From assembly GCA_013151335.1 (NCBI GenBank), contig JAADIJ010000092.1:62001-126000 (forward strand): DNA of 64,000 nt. The letters run 5' to 3'. Below, piece by piece: positions 9,476 through 18,500 of the stretch. Position numbers and translations under genes: made by a program. The DNA is from Alphaproteobacteria bacterium (GTDB taxonomy: Bacteria > Pseudomonadota > Alphaproteobacteria > Rhodobacterales > Rhodobacteraceae). Below the pieces are notes generated by a model, which saw only the letters and a program-made list of their open reading frames with translations, was not told where the DNA came from and ran no database searches. The first letter of the stretch is position 1, and each line of letters starts with the position of its first letter.

Positions 9476-10777
9476 TCAGCGCGCTTTTTCACCGTTCTGC
9501 AACAGGGCCATGTAAAACCCGTCCATGCCGCCAAGATCGGGCCAATAATCAGGCCGCAACCGCAAGCCTCCATCGGCGGTTTGCCATGTCGGATCAACGC
9601 CAAGAGTGACCCAATCGACCGGTGCGACGCGCAAATTCTCGTGGCGCGCCAACGCATCGGCCACCTGCCGCTCGCCCTCGCGCGGCAACAGCGAGCAGGT
9701 GCAATAAACCAGATACCCGTCCGGTTTCAGTTGTGACAGGGCCGCATCAATCAGGCGCGCTTGCAAGTCAAACAGCCCCGACATATCCACGCCCGCCTTG
9801 GCAAACGGCAAGTCGGGATGGCGGCGAATGGTGCCGGTGGCCGAGCAAGGCGCGTCCAGCAGCACCGCGTCAAACGGCTCGTCGGGTTCAAAACGGGTGG
9901 CATCCTCGTCGATCAGATGAGCGCGCAAACCAACCCGCTCGAGGTTTTCGCGCAGCCGATCAAGGCGCGCGTCCGAGATATCAACCGCGCTGACCCAAGC
10001 GCCACTTGACGCCATCTGCATGGTTTTCCCGCCGGGAGCGGCGCAAAGATCAAGCACGTTTTTACCGTCCACATCACCCAACATGCGCGCGGGCAAAGCG
10101 GCGGCGGCGTCTTGCACCCACCAGTCGCCCTCCACGAACCCCGGCAAAGCCGACACCTGCGGTCGCCCCGGCAGACGCAAACTGCCGGTCGGCAACAGCG
10201 TGGCGTTCAGCCGCTCGACAAACTCGTCGCTCCGGCCCTGATCCTTGAGCGTCAGATCAATCGCCGCCCCGGCCTGATGGGCAGCTTCAATCGGCGTAAG
10301 CACCTCTTTGCCAAAATTCTTGGTGATCGGTCGCGCCAGCCAGCTTGGCAGCTTTTGCGGCTTTTGATCCTGCCACAAGGCCGGGCCCTCATCGGCGACT
10401 TTGCGCGCGACCGCGTTAACCAACCCCGCCAGATGTCCGGCCTTGGCGCTGCCGCGCACGATCTCGACCGCTGCATTGACCGCGCCATGGGCCGCAGTTT
10501 GCTCGGCCAACATCTCGTAAGTCGCCAACCGCAATGCCTGCATCGCTCGAGGTTGCGGCGGCCTTTCGAGGTAAACGTTCAGGATCGCGTCGATGCCTTC
10601 AAGATGGCGCAAAACGCCCGTGGCCATGGATTGCGCGCGCGCACGATCGGCAGGGCTGAGACGCGCAATCGGGCTTTTGGAGCCTGACAACATCTCTGCC
10701 ATCAGGCGCTTGTCAAACAGAACCCCGTGCAAAATCTGGGTCGCCGCCAGTCGTGCCGCTATTGCCTTTGATGACAT
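9476..10777 (-). CDS. rsmB: 16S rRNA (cytosine(967)-C5)-methyltransferase RsmB
   Basis: Methylates C967 of 16S rRNA (E. coli numbering) using S-adenosylmethionine. The N-terminal NusB-like RNA-binding domain spans about residues 1-140. The Rossmann methyltransferase domain follows, with the SAM loop LDLCAAPGGKTMQMA, motif IV DAPCSATGTIRRHPD and motif VI CTCSLLPREGE; the two cysteines are the catalytic pair of m5C enzymes. At 433 aa it is full length. It is the first gene of the minus-strand run that continues through purH, lspA and mutL. Confidence 0.95.
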   Translation of the reverse strand: MSSKAIAARLAATQILHGVLFDKRLMAEMLSGSKSPIARLSPADRARAQSMATGVLRHLEGIDAILNVYLERPPQPRAMQALRLATYEMLAEQTAAHGAVNAAVEIVRGSAKAGHLAGLVNAVARKVADEGPALWQDQKPQKLPSWLARPITKNFGKEVLTPIEAAHQAGAAIDLTLKDQGRSDEFVERLNATLLPTGSLRLPGRPQVSALPGFVEGDWWVQDAAAALPARMLGDVDGKNVLDLCAAPGGKTMQMASSGAWVSAVDISDARLDRLRENLERVGLRAHLIDEDATRFEPDEPFDAVLLDAPCSATGTIRRHPDLPFAKAGVDMSGLFDLQARLIDAALSQLKPDGYLVYCTCSLLPREGERQVADALARHENLRVAPVDWVTLGVDPTWQTADGGLRLRPDYWPDLGGMDGFYMALLQNGEKAR

Positions 10778-10842
10778 TGCTCGATCCCTTCTTGCCGTTG
10801 CCTATTCGGCGCGTATATCAAGGGGCACGCCAGAGCAAGCCA

Positions 10843-11046
10843 ATGAGCCGCGATATGACCAATACCGACAAAACAAGCCGCGATGAAAAACACGCTGACG
10901 CCGCCACGCGCGCGTTAAAAGAGGCCAAAGCACGGCGCGTCATCGCCGACAAGAAACTACGGCCAGTTGAGCTTGGTGGCCGCGACGGGCCAGAGCCGAC
11001 CCGCTATAATGACTGGGAAAAAAAGGGCATCGCCTCTGATTTTTGA
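10843..11046 (+). CDS. DUF1674 protein (SdhAF4-like)
   Basis: A small acidic/basic protein (67 aa from ATG 10843, 63 aa from ATG 10855) ending in the DUF1674 signature ELGGRDGPEPTRYNDWEKKG, followed by IASDF. In eukaryotes this C-terminal motif defines the succinate dehydrogenase assembly factor SDHAF4, which stabilises flavinylated SdhA; the bacterial role is inferred by homology. Neither start has a clear ribosome site; further upstream the frame runs antisense into rsmB and is unlikely to be coding. It diverges from rsmB, with only about 65 bp between the starts. Confidence 0.85.
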   Translation: MSRDMTNTDKTSRDEKHADAATRALKEAKARRVIADKKLRPVELGGRDGPEPTRYNDWEKKGIASDF

Positions 11047-11060
11047 AAACGGAATTGGCG

Positions 11061-11978
11061 TCAGATTATTGGCGTTATTTTTCGGACGCGCGATACTCTG
11101 CGCTCGCGCCAGATAATCAACAAACCACCTGCCACGATCAGCAACACGCCGGGGAACAACTTGTCCACGGGGGCCTCGTCAAAAATCAGCCAGCCAATGA
11201 TAAACGCGGAGAGAATGCCGAAATAGTTGAACGGCGCCAAAATACTGGGCGTCGCCAAGCGCCACGCGACCAGCAGGCACAGCACCCCCGTTCCGCCAAA
11301 CAGCCCCATGGTGATCAGGCGCAACAAATCGGCGACCGAGTAAACCGGCGAGAACCCCGTGGTCAGCAGCGCCAGCGTCACACTGCCAATCGCCGCGGCA
11401 AACGCTGAATAAAGATACAGCAAAGTGTTTGGCACATCGCGGTCAATCAGGCGCACGCTCACGCTGGAAGCCGCATATAAAAACGCAGCGACAAGTGGCA
11501 ACAAAGCCACCGGCGAAAAGGTCTCCGAGCCCGGATTTACCACCGAGATCGCTCCGAGAAACCCAAGCAACACAGCCGCCCAGCGCACCATCCCGACCTT
11601 TTCTTTCAGCACCGGCACCGACAAAGCCACCGCAAACAGCGCCGAGGTATAAGACAGTGCCGAGACCGTTGCGAACTCAAGCTTGCCAAGGGAGTAATAA
11701 AACGAAAGCTGCGCGAAAGTCACAAACACACCGCGCAGCAGTGCCAGCGGCCATTGGCGGATGATCAGGCGCTTGCGCCCAACGCGAAACTCGCCCCTCC
11801 AAGCCAGCAAAATCAAACTGGGAATCATGCCGATCAAATTGCGCCATGCCGACAATTCCTGCGCGCTGAAATGGGGCAACAGCGATTTCACCATCGCGCC
11901 CATGATGTCCAACAAAAAGATGCCCAGCAACAAGACCAGAACCGCGCGCACGCTCGGCGAGAGGCCGGTCCAGCTCAT
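11061..11978 (-). CDS. DMT superfamily (EamA) transporter
   Basis: A 305-aa integral membrane protein with about ten hydrophobic segments arranged as two EamA repeats (about residues 13-145 and 158-290). The second half contains the familiar FNYFGILSAFIIGWLIFDEAP block. Relatives export or import metabolites such as amino acids or their derivatives; the substrate cannot be read from the sequence. It converges with the DUF1674 gene (14 bp between stops) and is the gene after the adenosine kinase on the same strand, separated by 21 bp. Confidence 0.92.
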   Translation of the reverse strand: MSWTGLSPSVRAVLVLLLGIFLLDIMGAMVKSLLPHFSAQELSAWRNLIGMIPSLILLAWRGEFRVGRKRLIIRQWPLALLRGVFVTFAQLSFYYSLGKLEFATVSALSYTSALFAVALSVPVLKEKVGMVRWAAVLLGFLGAISVVNPGSETFSPVALLPLVAAFLYAASSVSVRLIDRDVPNTLLYLYSAFAAAIGSVTLALLTTGFSPVYSVADLLRLITMGLFGGTGVLCLLVAWRLATPSILAPFNYFGILSAFIIGWLIFDEAPVDKLFPGVLLIVAGGLLIIWRERRVSRVRKITPII

Positions 11979-11999
11979 ATTTCAGAGCTTTGGGAGCTG

Positions 12000-12995
12000 T
12001 CAGACAAGCCCGTGTTCCTTGAAAAGACCCATCAAATCAACCTCTGGACGCGCGCCGATATGGCTGATCACTTCGCCAGCAGCAACGCAACCCATGCGCC
12101 CGGCGCTGAGCATATCAAACCCCGAGGTCAGCCCGTATAAAAAGCCCGAGGCAAACAAATCCCCGGCGCCGGTCGCGTCAATGATCCGGGTCGGCACCGC
12201 GTGCGCGTGCTCGGTCTCGCCATCATAAAGAATATAGGCGCCGTTTTCCGAGGCGGTACAGGCAACTATCTCGACCTCGGCTGCGGCCTCGGCCATCGAT
12301 GCCTTTAGATCATCGGCCGGAAACATTGCCTGCATTTCATGCACATTGCAAAACAGCAAATCCACATGATCCCGGATCATGGTGCGAAACGCGCCCCGGT
12401 GCCGATCAACGCAAAACGGATCACTCAGCGTCAACGAAACCTTGCCGCCAGCCCCCTTGCAAGCGTCGATTGCAAGGGCAAAGGCCTCGTGACTTTCTGG
12501 CCCGTCAAAGCGGTAACCCTCAAGGTAGATCCACTCGGTGTTGGCCATCATCTCGCGGTCAATATCGGCAGGGCCAAGATGCTCGGAAACACCGAGATAA
12601 GTGTTGAGCGAACGCTCGCCATCCGGGGTCACCAGCACCATGCAGCGCCCGGTTTCGTCGGCGCCATCAGGAGCGGCGAAGGGTGTTTCATAAACCGCCC
12701 CCTGCGCGCGCAAATCATGGGCGAAAATAGCGCCGAGTTGATCGTCTCTGACCTTGCCCACATAGGCGGTGCGACCTCCCAAGGCGGCAATTCCGGCAAT
12801 CGTATTGGCCGCGGAGCCACCCGAAATCTCTTTTGTCACGCCCATTTTGCCGTAAAGTTCGACCGAGCGCTCGGTGTTGATCAGCTGCATGATGCCCTTC
12901 TCAACCGCATTCTCGGCCAAAAAACCATCCTCAACATGGCTGAGAACGTCCACCATGGCATTGCCAATGCCCACGACCTGAAACCTCTTTTTCAT
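12000..12995 (-). CDS. Adenosine kinase (PfkB family)
   Basis: PfkB/ribokinase-fold sugar kinase of the adenosine kinase branch, expected to phosphorylate adenosine to AMP. It starts MKKRFQVVGIGNAMVDV, has GGSAANTIAGIAALGG near residue 55 (first PfkB signature) and DATGAGDLFASGFLYG near 290 with the catalytic Asp of the GAGD anion hole. ATG 12995 is preferred over the longer frame because AGAGGA lies about 9 nt upstream and the fold starts there. The ATG overlaps the nth stop (ATGA), so translation is probably coupled. Confidence 0.93.
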   Translation of the reverse strand: MKKRFQVVGIGNAMVDVLSHVEDGFLAENAVEKGIMQLINTERSVELYGKMGVTKEISGGSAANTIAGIAALGGRTAYVGKVRDDQLGAIFAHDLRAQGAVYETPFAAPDGADETGRCMVLVTPDGERSLNTYLGVSEHLGPADIDREMMANTEWIYLEGYRFDGPESHEAFALAIDACKGAGGKVSLTLSDPFCVDRHRGAFRTMIRDHVDLLFCNVHEMQAMFPADDLKASMAEAAAEVEIVACTASENGAYILYDGETEHAHAVPTRIIDATGAGDLFASGFLYGLTSGFDMLSAGRMGCVAAGEVISHIGARPEVDLMGLFKEHGLV

Positions 12996-13636
12996 AGTGT
13001 TTTGTCCTCTGAATGACAGAATTCTTCGATGATACAATTGGCACAAACCGGCTTGCGCGCCTTGCAGATATAGCGTCCGTGCAGGATCATCCAGTGATGG
13101 GCATGTTGTTGGAACTCGGCGGGAATATTGTCCTCAATCGCCCGCTCGACCGCCAGAACGTCCTTGCCCACGGCCACGCCAGTTCGGTAGCCAAACCGGA
13201 AAATATGGGTGTCCACCGCCTGCGCCGGTTGGCCAAACCACATGTTCAGAACCACATTCGCAGTCTTGCGCCCCACTCCCGGCAGGCTTTGCAAAGCGGC
13301 GCGCGAGGACGGCACCTCGCCGTCAAACTGGTCCACCAAAATCTGGCTCAGCCGGATGACGTTTTTGGCTTTTTGGCGAAAGAGGCCAATGGTTTTGATA
13401 TGTTCGGTCACGCCGTCAATGCCAAGATCAAGCATCTTTTGCGGGGTGTCGGCTAGCGCAAACAGGCCCCGCGTCGCTTTATTCACACCCGCGTCGGTCG
13501 CCTGCGCCGAAAGCGCGACTGCGACGACAAGGGTGTAAACATTCACATGTTCAAGCTCGCCCTTCGGCGCGGGCTCGCTGTCGCGAAACCGGCTGAAAAT
13601 AGCGGCGATTGTATGATAGTCGAGTTGCTTTGTCAT
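12992..13636 (-). CDS. nth: Endonuclease III (DNA glycosylase/AP lyase)
   Basis: Removes oxidised pyrimidines from DNA and cleaves the abasic site. The helix-hairpin-helix LPGVGRKTANVVL contains the catalytic lysine, and VDTHIFR contains the catalytic aspartate. Near the C-terminus a [4Fe-4S] cluster loop with spacing C-x6-C-x2-C-x5-C is complete (CKARKPVCANC...FC). Start ATG 13636 (MTKQLDYHTIAAIF) is preferred; an upstream TTG at 13672 adds twelve residues without a family match. It overlaps the adenosine kinase start by 4 nt. Confidence 0.97.
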   Translation of the reverse strand: MTKQLDYHTIAAIFSRFRDSEPAPKGELEHVNVYTLVVAVALSAQATDAGVNKATRGLFALADTPQKMLDLGIDGVTEHIKTIGLFRQKAKNVIRLSQILVDQFDGEVPSSRAALQSLPGVGRKTANVVLNMWFGQPAQAVDTHIFRFGYRTGVAVGKDVLAVERAIEDNIPAEFQQHAHHWMILHGRYICKARKPVCANCIIEEFCHSEDKTL

Positions 13637-13711
13637 AAGGGTTGTTTGCCACGCAATCGGGGGGAAAGCCAAGCGGATTACAGCGCCAGTTTGCCGCCCT
13701 TCCTCCCGAAA

Positions 13712-15760
13712 TTACTGCGCGCGCAAGATCTCCAGAAACCGAGCGGCAAATCTCTCGGTTTTCGGCGCGCCCAATATCCGGCTGATTGCCGCAAGATCGG
13801 CACTTTTTGCTTCGGCCAGTTTGGCCAATAGCGCGTTTGAGCAACTCATCAGCTTTCCCGCTCCATCATCGCCGCGCGCCAAGTCAAGCTGGACCGCTTG
13901 CAAACGATCAAAAATCTCGCCCGAGTCACGCCCGGCCAGTCGCCGTCTCGCGGGATGCAACTCCTCGGGCGGCGCGCCATTGATAACTGCCAAGAAAACT
14001 TGGCCGAATTTTTCCAGTTTTTTTGCGCCAACGCCCGACAGGCGGGAAAAATCATCCAACGTCACCGGCTTGCTTGTGGCCATCTCGATCAGAGTTTTGT
14101 CTGGAAATATCACATAGGCGGGCGCGCGCGCTGCCTCGGCCAGTGCCCGACGCTTTGATTTCAAGGCTGACAACAACGGCTCGTCCTCCTCGCTGATTTG
14201 CGCGCGCACCTTGGGTCTGGTTGTTGAGGCGGCACGCGCAATAATGGTATCACGCCGAAGTTCTATCGTTTCCTCACCGCGCAAAATTGGCCGCGCGGTA
14301 GCCGTCATGCGCAATGCTCCGAACCGGGTCACATCAGGGCGGATCAAATCATACCCCATCATCTGACGAAACACCGCCTGCCAAGCCCCCTTGCTGATAT
14401 CGGCCCCCACGCCAAAAGTCGGCAAACGGTCATGCCCGCGCTGGTGCACTTTGTCGGTCGTAACCCCGCGCAGCACATCAATCAGGTGGCCCGCCCCGAA
14501 ATATTCGCCCGTACGCAATATGGCCGACAGCGCCTTTCGAACCTGCTCAGTCCCGTCAAAAACCTCCGGTGGCTTGTCGCATAGGTCACAATTTCCACAA
14601 GCCTCCATTTCGTCGCCAAAATAACGCAGCAATGTCCGCCGCCGACAGCGCCGCGCCTCGGCCAACCCCAGCAATGCATTCAAGCGTCCGTGATCCGCCT
14701 CTTTTCGCTCAACAGGAGCCAAACCTTCGTCAATCTGCCCACGGCGAAGGCGCACATCGTCGGCCCCATAAAGCGTTAACGTATCAGCTGGAGCACCATC
14801 CCGCCCGGCTCGGCCAATCTCTTGATAGTAACTTTCGATAGACTTGGGCAAATCCGCATGGGCAACCCAGCGGATATCCGGCTTGTCCACCCCCATGCCA
14901 AAAGCAACTGTCGCCACCACAATCAACCCGTCTTCGCGCGAAAACCGAGCCTCGGTTACCCGCCGTGCTTCCGGGTCCATCCCGGCGTGATAGGCGACCG
15001 CCACATGCCCCTGCGCTGACAAAGCTTGCGCCAGCGTTTCGGTCTTAGCCCGCGTACCGCAATAAACGATCCCAGATTGACCTTTCCGCGCGGCCGCGAA
15101 ATCAAGTATTTGCTGTCGCGGTTTATTTTTCGGCTGAAAAGCCAGATAGATGTTGGGCCGATCAAAACCTCGCAGAAAAATCTTGGGCCGCACGCCTGCA
15201 AACAGGCGAGTAACAATTTCATCGCGGGTCTCTGCGTCCGCAGTTGCCGTAAACGCTGCAAGCGGCACATCAAGGGCTTTGCGCAACTCGCCAATACGCA
15301 GATAATCCGGCCTGAAATCATGACCCCACTGGCTGACGCAATGGGCCTCGTCCACGGCAATCAAACGGGTATTCACCTTTCTCAGCATCATCAGCGTACC
15401 CGGATTGGCCAACCGCTCCGGCGCCATATAAAGCAGCTTGAGTTGACCTTGCTCAAGTAACTGAAAAACCTGTTCTATTTCCTCCTCGGTGTTTCCACTC
15501 GTTAACGCGCCAGCCTCAATCCCGACCGCCCGCAAGCTGCGAACCTGATCGCGCATCAACGCAATCAGCGGCGAGATCACCACCGTCACACCGTCCTGCG
15601 CAATCGCCGGAAGTTGAAAGCACAGAGACTTACCACCGCCCGTCGGCATGATGGCAAGGGTATTTTGGCCCGCCGAAACCGCCTCTACGATCTCTTGTTG
15701 GCCCGGCCGGTAGGCATCGAACCCAAACACGGATTTTAAAAGATCATCAGGTCGTTTCAT
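13712..15760 (-). CDS. recQ: ATP-dependent DNA helicase RecQ
   Basis: 3'-5' superfamily 2 helicase acting in recombination and replication-fork repair. Residues about 1-340 form the helicase core: Walker A TGGGKS, box VDEAHCVSQWGHDFRPDY and motif VI QEIGRAGRDG. A zinc-binding RQC part follows with CRRRTLLRYFGDEMEACGNCDLC-type cysteines (quoted in part), then a winged helix, then an HRDC domain (ARAPAYVIFPDKTL...). At 682 aa it is standard for alphaproteobacteria. It is monocistronic-looking, with 92 bp upstream to the rsmD stop and 75 bp downstream to nth. Confidence 0.97.
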   Translation of the reverse strand: MKRPDDLLKSVFGFDAYRPGQQEIVEAVSAGQNTLAIMPTGGGKSLCFQLPAIAQDGVTVVISPLIALMRDQVRSLRAVGIEAGALTSGNTEEEIEQVFQLLEQGQLKLLYMAPERLANPGTLMMLRKVNTRLIAVDEAHCVSQWGHDFRPDYLRIGELRKALDVPLAAFTATADAETRDEIVTRLFAGVRPKIFLRGFDRPNIYLAFQPKNKPRQQILDFAAARKGQSGIVYCGTRAKTETLAQALSAQGHVAVAYHAGMDPEARRVTEARFSREDGLIVVATVAFGMGVDKPDIRWVAHADLPKSIESYYQEIGRAGRDGAPADTLTLYGADDVRLRRGQIDEGLAPVERKEADHGRLNALLGLAEARRCRRRTLLRYFGDEMEACGNCDLCDKPPEVFDGTEQVRKALSAILRTGEYFGAGHLIDVLRGVTTDKVHQRGHDRLPTFGVGADISKGAWQAVFRQMMGYDLIRPDVTRFGALRMTATARPILRGEETIELRRDTIIARAASTTRPKVRAQISEEDEPLLSALKSKRRALAEAARAPAYVIFPDKTLIEMATSKPVTLDDFSRLSGVGAKKLEKFGQVFLAVINGAPPEELHPARRRLAGRDSGEIFDRLQAVQLDLARGDDGAGKLMSCSNALLAKLAEAKSADLAAISRILGAPKTERFAARFLEILRAQ

Positions 15761-15852
15761 CGCAACATTCTGGTACTACTGGGGTTTATATAACCATCAC
15801 ATATTAAGTTTTGGTGAACAAGAATGGAACATGTTCTCGCCCGCCCAATCCG

Positions 15853-16419
15853 CTAAACTGCGTCGGCCCTCAAGATATTCACCCAAGTGTCGCCATAACG
15901 CCGCGCATCCAGACTGCTAAACCCCAAAGGGGCGGTCTGTCTGGCGTTTTCCTCCCAAACAATCAGCGCGTCCTTGGCCAACCAGCCGTGGTTTTTTACC
16001 GCCAGCAACGCACGAGTTCCCAGCCCGGCGCCGTAAGGTGGATCGAGAAAAATCAAATTAAACGGCGGGCCCTTCCAGGGCTTTAAATTGCTCAGATCCA
16101 TCGCAATAAATCTAGCGATATCAGATAGTTTACAGAGATCAATATTAGCGGAAACCAATGCCCTAGCTTTCCTGCCATTGTCCAAAAATACCGCCAAACT
16201 GGCCCCTCGACTGAGCGCCTCCAGCCCGAGTGCACCGGTCCCGGCAAAAAGATCAAGCACGCGCGCGCCATCAAGCGGTTCGCCATAGCCACCGTTTTGC
16301 AGCAAATTGAAAATACTCTCGCGAACACGGTCCGTGGTCGGCCTCAAATGCGCCGCCATATCGCCCTTGCCAACCGAGGTCAGAGCGCGTCCTTTAAGCT
16401 TTCCACCAACAATCCGCAT
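15853..16419 (-). CDS. rsmD: 16S rRNA (guanine(966)-N2)-methyltransferase RsmD
   Basis: Methylates G966 of 16S rRNA. The 188-aa protein begins MRIVGGKLKGRAL, a typical RsmD start, has RPTTDRVRESIFN, the SAM-binding DLFAGTGALGLEALSRG and the N6/N2-type catalytic motif DPPYG. The start follows the stop of the FAD reductase gene with no gap, so the two genes are likely co-transcribed. Confidence 0.96.
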   Translation of the reverse strand: MRIVGGKLKGRALTSVGKGDMAAHLRPTTDRVRESIFNLLQNGGYGEPLDGARVLDLFAGTGALGLEALSRGASLAVFLDNGRKARALVSANIDLCKLSDIARFIAMDLSNLKPWKGPPFNLIFLDPPYGAGLGTRALLAVKNHGWLAKDALIVWEENARQTAPLGFSSLDARRYGDTWVNILRADAV

Positions 16420-17625
16420 CTATGATTTCAGTAATGATTTCAAGTCACTGCCCGAATTCTTAACCACCTGCACATCCGCAGTTTTTCCGGCATCAATCAG
16501 CCGTTTTGCGACCATATAAGCGCGCGGATCGTTCATCGCGTCGACCGCCAAAAGTTTTTCTCCACAATAATACCAGAAAGATACCGAATCTTTACCTTTT
16601 CGGGTGATGATCTTGTCATATCCGCTGTTCAGCCCGGCTATTTGCAGCTTCACATCAAACTGATCGGACCAAAACCATGGTTTAGCAATATATTTCTTAT
16701 TCGCGCCCAGCATATTCTCGGCAACGATTTCGGCCTGATCAATCGCATTAGGCACGGACTCAAGTCGTATGCGGCGCTCTTGATACGGAAACGAGGTGCA
16801 ATCTCCCGCAGCCCAAACGCACGCGTTGCTTGTCCGCCCATGCGCATCAGTTTTGATTCCGTTCTCTATATCAAGGCCTGCCGTCTCTGCCAGATCAGTC
16901 GAGGGGACAATGCCCACGCCTGCGATCACAAAATCTGTCGAAAGGACTCTGCCATCTGACAATATAGCACCGGATACGCGTTCTTCCCCTCTCAAAGCCC
17001 TCAATCCAATCCCCTCGAGTATCTCGACTCCATGCGATTGGTGCAATGCACGAAAATAGTCCGATGTTTCCGTCGAGGCGACCCGTTGCAATATCCGATC
17101 CGCCATCTCGACGAGTGTCACCTTCAATCCACGTTTTGCGGCCACCGCTGCCGCTTCCAAACCAATATATCCACCACCCACGATAAGCAGACGACGACCC
17201 ATTTGGAATTCCGCTGCCATCCGGTCAATATCCACCAGCCTGCGTATCCCGTAAACACCCTCAAGCGAGCCGCCGATAGAAGCAGGTAGGCGGCGTGCTT
17301 CAGAACCAGTGGCCAACGCAAGCTGGTCATAGACCAATACTTCGTCTCCCAAATGCACGGTCTTGGCGCCAACATCGATACCAGCGACCCCACGCCCCAG
17401 CTTCAGCGCTATATCCTGCCCCCGATAATAAGCCTTTGGCCGCAGAAATAGCCGCTCAACCTCCATCTCGTCCAGTAAATATCTCTTGGATAATGGCGGT
17501 CGTTGGTAAGGGGGCACATTCTCGTCGCCGATCAACGTAATCTCACCGCCAAATCCCAAGGAGCGCAGCTTGATAACCATCGATGCGCCCGCCTGCCCGG
17601 CCCCGACTACAACAATATGAGACAT
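16420..17625 (-). CDS. NAD(P)/FAD-dependent oxidoreductase (ferredoxin/rubredoxin reductase type)
   Basis: A 401-aa two-dinucleotide-binding flavoprotein. N-terminal FAD site VVVGAGQAGASMVIKLR, NAD(P) site LLIVGGGYIGLEAAAVAAKRG near residue 150 (quoted as LLIVGGGYIGLEAAA), and the FAD-closing motif CVWAAGDC near residue 275. Family members such as putidaredoxin reductase pass electrons from NADH to a [2Fe-2S] ferredoxin serving a P450 or dioxygenase. No ferredoxin, P450 or oxygenase lies nearby, so its partner is unknown. It diverges from the peroxiredoxin gene with 87 bp between starts. Confidence 0.9.
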   Translation of the reverse strand: MSHIVVVGAGQAGASMVIKLRSLGFGGEITLIGDENVPPYQRPPLSKRYLLDEMEVERLFLRPKAYYRGQDIALKLGRGVAGIDVGAKTVHLGDEVLVYDQLALATGSEARRLPASIGGSLEGVYGIRRLVDIDRMAAEFQMGRRLLIVGGGYIGLEAAAVAAKRGLKVTLVEMADRILQRVASTETSDYFRALHQSHGVEILEGIGLRALRGEERVSGAILSDGRVLSTDFVIAGVGIVPSTDLAETAGLDIENGIKTDAHGRTSNACVWAAGDCTSFPYQERRIRLESVPNAIDQAEIVAENMLGANKKYIAKPWFWSDQFDVKLQIAGLNSGYDKIITRKGKDSVSFWYYCGEKLLAVDAMNDPRAYMVAKRLIDAGKTADVQVVKNSGSDLKSLLKS

Positions 17626-17712
17626 GCGTCCCCCTCACGATTTTGCTGGCTCTTGCCGCTGCCCAACCCTATATGTTTTCCAACAAATTCAGCAATGCAA
17701 AAGAGGCAAAAT

Positions 17713-18201
17713 ATGATCATTTCAGTTGGCGACGTTCTCCCGGAGATCAGTTTTTCCCACATCGCAGACGGCAATCTTGAAACCATTTCTCTGAAAACTC
17801 TGACGCGCGGAACCAAGCTGGTTTTGTTCGGCCTTCCCGGCGCGTTTACCCAAACCTGCAGCGCCTTGCATCTGCCCGGTTTCATCTATGCAGCGCAAGC
17901 GCTTCGCGCCAAGGGTGTGGATCACGTTATCTGCATGTCGGTAAATGATCCGTTCGTAATGAAGGCGTGGGACGATGCCCAAGGCGCAAGTTTAGCGGGG
18001 CTTATGATGCTGGCTGATGGGGATTCCTCAGCGACCAAAGCGCTGGGCCTTGAGTTTTCCGCCCCCGAAATCGGGTTTGTAAACCGTTGCAAACGGTTTT
18101 CGGCCTATGTTGACGATGGCGTGGTCAAGGTGATGAACTTCGAAACCAAGCCCGGTGTTTGCGAGTTCACCTCCGGCGAAACTCTGCTCGCCCAGATTTA
18201 G
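17713..18201 (+). CDS. Peroxiredoxin (Prx5/AhpE-like redoxin)
   Basis: A 162-aa thiol peroxidase. The active-site block is [20 protein letters not shown], with peroxidatic Cys49 in a PxxxTxxC context; the common PTC is QTC here. Other cysteines are Cys74, Cys126 and Cys150, the last placed where atypical two-Cys Prx5 proteins keep their resolving cysteine. ATG 17713 is clear: AAGAGG stands 6 nt upstream, so the longer open frame to 17503 is not used. It would reduce H2O2 or organic hydroperoxides with glutaredoxin or thioredoxin. It ends overlapping the stop of phhB (convergent). Confidence 0.94.
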   Translation: MIISVGDVLPEISFSHIADGNLETISLKTLTRGTKLVLFGLPGAFTQTCSALHLPGFIYAAQALRAKGVDHVICMSVNDPFVMKAWDDAQGASLAGLMMLADGDSSATKALGLEFSAPEIGFVNRCKRFSAYVDDGVVKVMNFETKPGVCEFTSGETLLAQI

Positions 18202-18500
18202 CCAGCCTTCGCCAGCGCGTCCATTTTGCGCGCAAGTTTTACATCCCGAGCGGACAGACCATCAAGATCGTGGCTTTGCAAAGTAACGTCTACTCGGTTG
18301 TAAACATTAAACCATTCTGGGTGGTGATTCCATTTTTCCGCATAAATCGCGACTTGGGTCATCCAACCAAAGGCCTCAATAAAGTTCTTGAACTGAAACT
18401 CTTTCACAATCGCATCGCGGGTTTTGTCCATCGACCAGCCGTTCGCAAACAGCACCGTCAGATATTCATCTCGACCTTGTTGTGTCAGGGCATCCGTCAT
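18198..18500 (-). CDS. phhB: 4a-hydroxytetrahydrobiopterin dehydratase (pterin-4a-carbinolamine dehydratase)
   Basis: A 100-aa PCD/DCoH protein with the active-site motif [18 protein letters not shown]. It regenerates oxidised pterin cofactor after aromatic amino acid hydroxylation; in bacteria without phenylalanine hydroxylase it may serve molybdopterin or other pterin metabolism. No phhA lies nearby. Its ATG overlaps the stop of the GNAT gene (4 nt), and its stop overlaps that of the peroxiredoxin on the other strand. Confidence 0.95.
   Translation of the reverse strand: MTDALTQQGRDEYLTVLFANGWSMDKTRDAIVKEFQFKNFIEAFGWMTQVAIYAEKWNHHPEWFNVYNRVDVTLQSHDLDGLSARDVKLARKMDALAKAG

Noticed and set aside
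17503-17712. N-terminal extension of the peroxiredoxin
   Set aside because: Overlaps the FAD reductase start on the other strand; ATG 17713 has AAGAGG at ideal spacing.
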